Shown here piece by piece: positions 23,570 through 29,059 of a DNA stretch of 29,059 bases (within the stretch, counting starts at the first letter, position 1; every line of letters starts with the position of its first letter). The notes beneath the pieces are model-generated. The model saw only the letters and a list, made by a program, of their open reading frames with translations, had not been told where the DNA came from and did no database searches. The DNA lies in assembly GCA_035946955.1 (NCBI GenBank), contig DASYYE010000167.1, positions 1 to 29,059 on the forward strand. The letters are read 5' to 3'. Made by a program: the position numbers and the translations under genes. This stretch comes from DASYYE01 sp035946955 (lineage in GTDB: Bacteria; Actinomycetota; Actinomycetes; Streptosporangiales; Streptosporangiaceae).

Positions 23570-24367
23570 CTAATGTAGGGCGGCGTCGGAAGGCCGGCTG
23601 ATCAGCGTGCCGATCTCCTCACCGCGCACGGCTCGGACGACGTTACCTTTTTCCATCAGGTCGAAGACCACAATGGGCAGCCCATTGTCCATGCACAGGC
23701 TCACCGCCGTGGAGTCCATGAACTTCAGCCCCCGGCGGAGCACCTCACCGTAGTCGAGATGGTTGAACCGCACCGCGTCCGGCGTGATGCGGGGGTCTGC
23801 GTCATAGACACCGTCGACCTGAGTGCCCTTCAGCACCGCCTCAGCGCCGATCTCCAGCGCCCGCTGCGCCGCACAGGTGTCAGTGGAGAAGAACGGGGCG
23901 CCGAGGCCAGCACCGAAGATGACCACACGGCCCTTCTCCAGGTGCCGGATGGCCCGCCGCGGGATGTAGGGCTCGGCCACCTGGCCCATGGTGATCGCTG
24001 TCTGCACCCGGGTCTGGATGCCCAGCTTCTCCAGCACGTCCTGCAGGGCCAGGCAGTTGATCACGGTCCCTAGCATGCCCATGTAGTCAGCGCGGGCACG
24101 CTCGATGCCGCTCTCCGAGAGCACCTTGCCGCGGAACATGTTGCCACCGCCGCACACCGCCGCCACCTGGACGTCGGCCGCGACAGTGGCAACTATCTCC
24201 TGCGCGATGTGGTAGACGACGGTCGGTGAGATCCCGAGCGGTTCGTCGCCGGAGAATGCCTCACCAGAGAGCTTCACTACCACACGCCGCCAGGGGCGGT
24301 GCACCAGCCTGGTGGATTGCTCACCCACCATGCCGGTGCCGCCCCCGGGGCTGTCGCTGTCACGCAC
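23570..24367 (-). CDS. pyrH: UMP kinase
   Basis: The 265-residue amino-acid-kinase-fold enzyme phosphorylates UMP to UDP. Motifs include V-V-V-K-L-S-G-E-A near the N-terminus, C-G-G-G-N-M-F-R-G, A-D-Y-M-G-M-L-G-T-V-I-N, G-A-G-L-G-A-P-F-F-S-T-D-T, K-G-T-Q-V-D-G-V-Y-D-A-D-P and M-D-N-G-L-P-I-V-V-F. GTG 24365-24367 is chosen because GAGGAGG lies 8 nt upstream. An internal ATG at 24329-24331 would drop 12 residues and lacks such a site. The extension of about 25 residues before the core is Gly/Ser-rich. Part of the rpsB-tsf-pyrH-frr-cdsA run. Confidence 0.94.
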   Translation of the reverse strand: MRDSDSPGGGTGMVGEQSTRLVHRPWRRVVVKLSGEAFSGDEPLGISPTVVYHIAQEIVATVAADVQVAAVCGGGNMFRGKVLSESGIERARADYMGMLGTVINCLALQDVLEKLGIQTRVQTAITMGQVAEPYIPRRAIRHLEKGRVVIFGAGLGAPFFSTDTCAAQRALEIGAEAVLKGTQVDGVYDADPRITPDAVRFNHLDYGEVLRRGLKFMDSTAVSLCMDNGLPIVVFDLMEKGNVVRAVRGEEIGTLISRPSDAALH

Positions 24368-24413
24368 GAGGCGGGCCTCCTCAGTGTCCGACTCCGACCG
24401 GTCCAGTGGACCC

Positions 24414-25253
24414 TCAGCCAGCCTCGCCGACCTTGAACCTGGCGAATGCCTGCACGGTCACGCCGTGCTCGCCGAGCATCTGCTTGACCGTCTTCTTGTT
24501 TTCCCTGACGAAGGGCTGCTCGATCAGGACCATGTCCTTGAAGTAAGCACCCACCCGGCCCTCGACGATCTTGGCGATGGCCTGCTCGGGCTTGCCCTCG
24601 TCACGCGCCATCTGCTCGGCGAGGCTCCGCTCGTGGTCCACGACCTCAGCGGGCACCTCCTCACGCGTCAGATACTGCGGGCGCATGGCGGCCACCTGCT
24701 GCGCGGTGTCCTTGGCCGCCTGCTCAGCCGGTGAGTCAAGCTGCACCAGCACACCGAGCGTCGGTGGCAGGGACCGGTCTGAGTAGTGGAGGTAAGAAGC
24801 GACGTAGCCACCCTCCAGGAGGGTGTACCGGCCGAGCTCGATCTTCTCCTTGAGCGAGGCCGCGGCCTCGTCGATGAGCTGCTGCACGGTCACGCCGGGA
24901 CGGGCCTCCAGCCCGAGCAGCACGAGCCTGTCAGCCGGGCGCTGCGCCAGGGCGGTGGCCGCGATCTCGGCAGCCACCTGCTGGAACAGGTCCGTCTTGG
25001 CAACGAAGTCGGTCTCGCAGTTGAGCTCGACGAGCACGCCAGCGGAGGTGCCGTCCAGCTCCGCCGCCACCAGCCCGTTCGACGCGGTCCGGCTGGCCCG
25101 CTTGCCTACGTCCTTGGCACCCTTGAGGCGCAGGATGTCGACAGCGCCCTCGTAGTCGCCGTCCGACTCTTCGAGGGCCTTCTTGCAGTCGAGCATCCCC
25201 GCACCAGTAGCGTCGCGGAGCTTCTTCACATCCGCGGCGGTGAAATTCGCCAT
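24414..25253 (-). CDS. tsf: Elongation factor Ts
   Basis: The 279-residue protein is the nucleotide-exchange factor of EF-Tu. It has the UBA-like N-terminus (M-A-N-F-T-A-A-D-V-K-K-L-R-D-A-T-G-A-G), then C-K-K-A-L, L-R-L-K-G-A-K-D-V-G-K-R, and the core motif E-L-N-C-E-T-D-F-V-A. The C-terminal dimerisation region ends in V-Q-A-F-A-R-F-K-V. ATG 25251-25253 is certain from family alignment, since the upstream frame is low-complexity. It follows rpsB by 25 nt. Confidence 0.95.
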   Translation of the reverse strand: MANFTAADVKKLRDATGAGMLDCKKALEESDGDYEGAVDILRLKGAKDVGKRASRTASNGLVAAELDGTSAGVLVELNCETDFVAKTDLFQQVAAEIAATALAQRPADRLVLLGLEARPGVTVQQLIDEAAASLKEKIELGRYTLLEGGYVASYLHYSDRSLPPTLGVLVQLDSPAEQAAKDTAQQVAAMRPQYLTREEVPAEVVDHERSLAEQMARDEGKPEQAIAKIVEGRVGAYFKDMVLIEQPFVRENKKTVKQMLGEHGVTVQAFARFKVGEAG

Positions 25254-25278
25254 GTCCTGGCCTATCCCCTCAAGATCC

Positions 25279-26226
25279 TCAGGATTCGCCGGTCTCGGTC
25301 TTGGTCTCGGTCGCCGTGTCGTCATGGACCGGCGCTGCGTCGCCCGCCTCCGAGGCCTCGGGCACGGCAGCCTCTGCCTCGGGCACGGCAGCCTCGGCAG
25401 TCTCCGGCGCCGCTTCGGCCTTCGCTGACCCGGCGTCGGAGTGCTCCAGGAGCTCACGCTCCCACTCCGCCAGTGGCTCCTCAGCCCCCAGCTCACCAGC
25501 AGGAGCCGGCTTCTCCTCGGACTCCGCCGCCCCGGCGCGGGCGATCAGGCCATCGGCGACCGCGTCCGCCACCACCCGCGTCAGCATGGCCACACTGCGG
25601 ATCGCATCGTCGTTGCCCGGGATCGGGTAGTCGACCTCGTCCGGGTCACAGTTGGTGTCCAGGATCGCTATCACGGGGATGCCCAGCTTGCGGGCCTCGC
25701 TCACCGCGATGTGCTCCTTCTTCGTGTCCACCACCCACAGGGCGCTCGGGATACGGGACATGTCCTTGATGCCACCCAGCGACCGGTCAAGCTTGTCGCG
25801 CTCACGCCGCAGGTGCAGCAACTCCTTCTTGGTCATGCCCGAGCCCGCGACATCGTTGAAGTCGATCTCGTCGAGCTCCTTCAGCCGCTGCAGCCTGCGG
25901 TGCACGGTCGAGAAGTTCGTCAGCATGCCACCGAGCCAGCGCTGGTTCACAAACGGCATGCCCACCCGGCGCGCCTGGTCCGCGATGGCTTCCTGCGCCT
26001 GCTTCTTCGTGCCCACGTACAGGACCGAGCCACCATGGGCAACGGTCTCCTTGATGAAGTCGTAGGCCTTGTCGATGAACTCCAGTGACTGCTGGAGGTC
26101 GATGATGTAGATGCCATTGCGTTCCGCGAGGATGAACCGCTTCATCTTCGGGTTCCAGCGCCGGGTCTGGTGGCCGAAATGGACACCACTCTCCAGCAGC
26201 TGCCGCATGGTGACGACCGGTGTCAT
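25279..26226 (-). CDS. rpsB: 30S ribosomal protein S2
   Basis: The 315-residue protein starts M-T-P-V-V-T-M-R-Q-L-L-E-S-G-V-H-F-G-H-Q and carries W-N-P-K-M-K-R-F-I, Q-R-W-L-G-G-M-L-T-N and I-P-V-I-A-I-L-D-T-N-C-D-P, all typical of S2. The core ends near residue 235. An acidic Ala/Glu-rich tail of about 70 residues follows, containing the repeated A-A-V-P-E-A-E unit encoded by a 21-bp tandem duplication. ATG 26224-26226 is preferred, with AAGGGG about 10 nt upstream. A 249-nt leader with stable hairpins precedes it. Confidence 0.95.
   Translation of the reverse strand: MTPVVTMRQLLESGVHFGHQTRRWNPKMKRFILAERNGIYIIDLQQSLEFIDKAYDFIKETVAHGGSVLYVGTKKQAQEAIADQARRVGMPFVNQRWLGGMLTNFSTVHRRLQRLKELDEIDFNDVAGSGMTKKELLHLRRERDKLDRSLGGIKDMSRIPSALWVVDTKKEHIAVSEARKLGIPVIAILDTNCDPDEVDYPIPGNDDAIRSVAMLTRVVADAVADGLIARAGAAESEEKPAPAGELGAEEPLAEWERELLEHSDAGSAKAEAAPETAEAAVPEAEAAVPEASEAGDAAPVHDDTATETKTETGES
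25355..25396. repeat. 21-bp tandem duplication in rpsB
   Basis: Two units (25355-25375 and 25376-25396) differ at one base and encode the repeated A-A-V-P-E-A-(E/S) in the acidic tail of S2. In frame, so length variation would be tolerated. Confidence 0.8.
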
Positions 26227-26475
26227 ACCGGTGTCCCCTTTCCTGTCGTGCGCCGTGTCAGACAGCGGCGCGTTCGGTTGGCCCTGGCGCCCGTGCGGAC
26301 CTACCGTGGCTGTGCCAACCACGGACCGAGAGGTACACACCGCCGGAAGTCCGGCGGCCAGCGGACGCGCGAATTCGGTGGAGGCCAGTCAGTGCTTGTG
26401 CACTGCGCTCACGCTCCACCCCTGCGCGCGTCAGTCTACCGGCCACACAGCAGGGCAGCAGCGGGAAGGGCGGCC
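26227..26475 (-). promoter_or_regulatory. rpsB leader with two hairpins
   Basis: The 249-bp gap before rpsB contains CCGCCGG-aagt-CCGGCGG (26340-26357) and CCGTGG-(9 nt)-CCACGG (26304-26324), both on the likely leader. S2 feeds back on rpsB-tsf expression in enterobacteria through a leader structure. A comparable role here is only a hypothesis. No clear -35/-10 pair is visible. Confidence 0.4.
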
Positions 26476-27156
26476 TCACTCGCCAGCTAGGTCGCGGGCC
26501 CCGCGAGCGGTGATGACCACCAACCCGATACTGAACGCCAGGGCGGCGCAGATGGCTGCGCCAAGGTCATGCGGCGGGCGGGCCGGCCAGAGCCAGGGCG
26601 TGGTCAGGGCTGGCGGGTGCCACTGCGTGTATAGCCCGTACACGCCGGCGAGCAGGTAGCACAGCGGGCCCACCCAGGCCAGTCCACCGCCGAGAGCCGC
26701 GGCACACACCAGGCCGATGCCGGTCATTCCGGTCACGTTCCGCGCCACGTCCACAGTGCCACCGGCCAGGTGCCCGCCGGCCCCGGCGGCGGCCAGCGCA
26801 CCCACCGCCGTTGCGGTGAGCGCCAGTGTGCTGGTCAGCCGCAGCCATGGCAGCCACCGGCCAGCGACTCGTTCGGGCTCACCGAGCGGGCTCATGGTGG
26901 CGACGGTGATGGCGGTCACGGCCGCGGCCTCGAACACGAGCGGCAACTGCAATGCGCCGTAGCTGTCCCAGTGCCCGAGGAGCGCGAGCCGGAGCCCGAT
27001 GGCGCAGCCGGCGATCGCCGCCATGGCCGCCGGAAGGCGCCGGCTGGTGGCGTGCAGCCACAGCAGGCGGATCCGTGCCCGCAGTTGCTGGCCGGGCCGG
27101 CCCTCCCCTCCCAGGGCCAGTCCGGTCAGCGCCTTGCGCCCGGTGTCAGTGGTCAC
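26476..27156 (-). CDS. Multi-span membrane protein of an ABC-2 type exporter operon
   Basis: The 226-residue protein has about six hydrophobic segments (from about residue 40 on) and no soluble domain. It is not recognised as a named family. GTG 27154-27156 shares one base with the TAG stop of the preceding permease gene (TAGTG), so translation is coupled and it is probably a second membrane subunit of the same transporter. A longer reading from 27357 would overlap the permease gene by 200 bp and is not supported. It ends 249 bp before the rpsB start; no terminator is evident. Confidence 0.68.
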   Translation of the reverse strand: MTTDTGRKALTGLALGGEGRPGQQLRARIRLLWLHATSRRLPAAMAAIAGCAIGLRLALLGHWDSYGALQLPLVFEAAAVTAITVATMSPLGEPERVAGRWLPWLRLTSTLALTATAVGALAAAGAGGHLAGGTVDVARNVTGMTGIGLVCAAALGGGLAWVGPLCYLLAGVYGLYTQWHPPALTTPWLWPARPPHDLGAAICAALAFSIGLVVITARGARDLAGE

Positions 27157-28781
27157 TAGGGCAGCTGGGCCAGAGTGATCCGGCCTGCCCGCAGGGCAGC
27201 CAGGTGTCCGGCCAGCCATCCGCGCCGGGCAGCGGCCGACAGCGCACTGAACCGCTGGAGCGCCTTGGTGGCCGGTGAGCCAACGGCGAACATCGGCCTG
27301 GCCTGCGGGGGCCTGCAGTTGGCTGCGGCAGCCCGGCTGACCGCGGAAGCAACGCACCGGACGAACCGCCCCTGCCCGGGCTGACTGTTGCCCGTCGCCA
27401 GGATCTGCGGGCCCAGGCTCTCCACCGGTATTCGGGCCGCGGTCATCAGTGCGGCCATGACCACCTCCTGCGCCTGGGACAGCCGGGTACCGCCACCGAT
27501 GAAGCTGGCCACGATGCCGACCCCCGCGCCGGACCGCACTGCGGCAGCCGTTTGCCCGGCCGTCATGGGAGACCCTGCGAACTGGTCGGGAAGCAGGAAG
27601 TGGAACACCGGTGGCCGGCCGCTGAGAGACGGGCCGGTCAAGCTGATCGCGACTGAGTTGCCCTGCTCCTGCCGGTAGGTGGCGGCCGCTTGGCTGATGC
27701 GGACCGGTGCGCCGGGCAGGCCTGCTACCTCGGTGATCAGCGGTGCGAGGGCACCCACTGTGACCGGCAGGTAGCTGGCATAGGCGGGGTTCAGGCAGAC
27801 CGGGATCGCGGTACGGCTACAGGCCGGGGTGTAGCGCAGCGGGCGGTCGTTGGCCGCATCGTGCAGGGCGGGGATGACGATCATGCCATGGGCGTCCATC
27901 CTGCCGGTCCCGGTCAGCACCACAGCCGTCCCGCTCACGACCAGGCCGGCCGCGGTGATGACAGCGGCGGTGATGGATGCCGCGGGCCAGCGGAGCCGCC
28001 GCCCGCCCGTGGCCCCGCGCAGGGCCACCGCTCCCAGCACCGCCACCGTGAGCCCACCGAGGAACACCACCTGGGCGATAGACAGGTCAGGGAGGTAGGG
28101 GTAGAAGGTCGCCGCACCGGGGTTGTGAGCGAGGTCCCACGGGCCGGTGACGATCGGCGAGACCTGCCAGTACGACTGGCCGCCGTCGATTGGCTGTGTA
28201 CTGAGCGCAAGCACGAAGAACGAGGCGACGGCGGCCAGCGGGGCGGTGAACCGGCTGGGGATGAGTTCCCCGGCGGCGAACCCGAGGGCGGACAGGGCTG
28301 CCAGGCCCGCGCCGGCGACCGCGACTGGCCACCACAACGGCCCGCCCCAGGTGGCCTGCTGTGCGGTCACCCCGTACAGCACAGCCACACAGGCCAGGTA
28401 GCCCATGACCGCCCAGCAGGTGGTGGCGGCCCAGGTGACCAGCAGCCGAGCCCACCGCTGCTGGGCGGTGGTCGTCACGAGGTCGGTGGTGTGACGGCGG
28501 CCCTCCCGTGCCCCCATCCACGCCGAGGCGCCGACCACCGGCAAGGCGAAATCCACCAGGGCACCGGGTTGCAGGCTGGTGGCGCGCAGCTCCCACAACG
28601 GCGGCATTGCCACGGCTTTGCGGTAGGTGATGAACCAGAACAGCGCAATGGCGACCGGCAACGTCCACATCATCGCGTTGTGGCGCAACTCCAGGCACAA
28701 CAGCCGCGCAGTCGCCAGCCCAGGCCGCCTGCGTGTCGCCGGCCGCGGCCGGGCAGCGGCCGGAGCGCTCGTGGCGGTCAT
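27156..28781 (-). CDS. ABC transporter permease with large non-membrane region
   Basis: The 541-residue protein has about seven hydrophobic segments in its first 300 residues (starting at W-T-L-P-V-A-I-A-L-F-W-F-I-T-Y). A long, mostly soluble segment follows (about 310-541) with four or five Cys residues (C-S-R-T, V-C-L-N, R-C-V-A-S, N-C-R). The ATG overlaps the TGA of the upstream ATPase gene in ATGA. That coupling and the topology identify it as the permease of an ABC-2 type exporter. Two Cys pairs in a predicted extracytoplasmic part suggest disulphides. Substrate unknown; such systems are often drug or peptide exporters. Confidence 0.75.
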   Translation of the reverse strand: MTATSAPAAARPRPATRRRPGLATARLLCLELRHNAMMWTLPVAIALFWFITYRKAVAMPPLWELRATSLQPGALVDFALPVVGASAWMGAREGRRHTTDLVTTTAQQRWARLLVTWAATTCWAVMGYLACVAVLYGVTAQQATWGGPLWWPVAVAGAGLAALSALGFAAGELIPSRFTAPLAAVASFFVLALSTQPIDGGQSYWQVSPIVTGPWDLAHNPGAATFYPYLPDLSIAQVVFLGGLTVAVLGAVALRGATGGRRLRWPAASITAAVITAAGLVVSGTAVVLTGTGRMDAHGMIVIPALHDAANDRPLRYTPACSRTAIPVCLNPAYASYLPVTVGALAPLITEVAGLPGAPVRISQAAATYRQEQGNSVAISLTGPSLSGRPPVFHFLLPDQFAGSPMTAGQTAAAVRSGAGVGIVASFIGGGTRLSQAQEVVMAALMTAARIPVESLGPQILATGNSQPGQGRFVRCVASAVSRAAAANCRPPQARPMFAVGSPATKALQRFSALSAAARRGWLAGHLAALRAGRITLAQLP

Positions 28782-29059
28782 GACCGTGCCGCCGTAAGGA
28801 CCGCGCTGTAGCCACGCTCCAGCGGCGCATCACCGACACCGTGCCCCTCGCCATAGGCGCTCAGGTCAGCGGGGGTGCCGTGGAAGACGATCTTCCCCTC
28901 GTCCATCAGCGCGACCTGCGTGCAGGCGGCGCCGACGTCTTCGACCAGGTGTGTGCTCACGACAACGGTTGTGTCCCGGCCCAGCTCCCGCAGCAGGGAG
29001 CGGAACGACACCCGCTGCTGCGGGTCGAGCCCGGCCGTTGGCTCGTCCAGCAGGAGCAG
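28778..29059 (-). CDS. ABC transporter ATP-binding protein (partial, 5' end beyond window)
   Basis: The 93 visible C-terminal codons contain Walker B with D-loop (L-L-L-L-D-E-P-T-A-G-L-D-P) and the H-loop (V-V-V-S-T-H-L-V-E-D-V), followed by M-D-E-G-K-I-V-F-H-G-T-P, typical of ABC-2 exporter ATPases. Walker A and the signature motif lie outside the window. The TGA overlaps the permease start, so this gene leads a three-gene exporter operon. Confidence 0.9.
   Translation of the reverse strand: MLLLDEPTAGLDPQQRVSFRSLLRELGRDTTVVVSTHLVEDVGAACTQVALMDEGKIVFHGTPADLSAYGEGHGVGDAPLERGYSAVLTAARS

Noticed and set aside
27157..27357. N-terminal extension of the second exporter membrane protein
   Set aside because: It overlaps the permease gene in another frame and lacks a start signal; the TAGTG overlap marks the real start.

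Overview
The window is a high-GC chromosome segment from a mycothiol-producing actinomycete. Evidence for this is an mshB-type deacetylase, a mycobacterial Sdh1-type succinate dehydrogenase operon, the rpsB-tsf-pyrH-frr-cdsA order, frequent GTG/TTG starts, several starts that look leaderless, and overlapping stop/start codons. The genus cannot be named from the sequence alone.

Layout: 1-632 is the right end of an IS607-type element: the last 92 nt of a group II intron followed by the 3' exon of a tnpB gene. It stops 4 nt past the end of mshB (637-1488, minus). A 48-bp divergent gap leads to an S9 prolyl oligopeptidase/DPP-IV-like gene (1537-3726). Next is an sdhC-sdhA-sdhB operon (3783-7249). 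It converges on a secreted repeat protein (7255-8379, minus) that resembles a six-bladed propeller. A paralogue follows, as a pseudogene with three frameshifts, and it is split by a complete IS607-type element (about 9420-14173). That element carries tnpA (serine recombinase) and tnpB. Its tnpB is itself interrupted by a 2,397-nt group II intron (11233-13629) encoding an RT-maturase with an HNH domain. Removing the intron restores a 553-codon TnpB reading frame exactly. Removing the whole element restores the propeller frame across the junction.

From 14483 on the region is mostly chromosomal housekeeping. It holds a divergent uppP/bacA-like phosphatase; typA/bipA (minus); a conserved actinobacterial ORF; a HATPase-GAF regulator that ends where related proteins would begin a PP2C domain and whose last codons are duplicated downstream; a hexapeptide-repeat acyltransferase; and a SUFU-domain protein with a strong hairpin terminator. 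A 57-residue membrane protein follows, then the minus-strand translation/lipid cluster rpsB-tsf-pyrH-frr-cdsA. The right edge holds an ABC-2 type exporter: an ATPase truncated by the window end and two membrane proteins, all with overlapping stop/start codons.

The most unusual part is the nested mobile DNA. A group II intron sits at the same codon of two diverged IS607-type tnpB genes, immediately after the conserved I-E-N-L of RuvC motif II. The intact 3' ends are identical in the two copies while the surrounding tnpB exons differ. Expression of this RNA-guided nuclease family would therefore depend on intron splicing.
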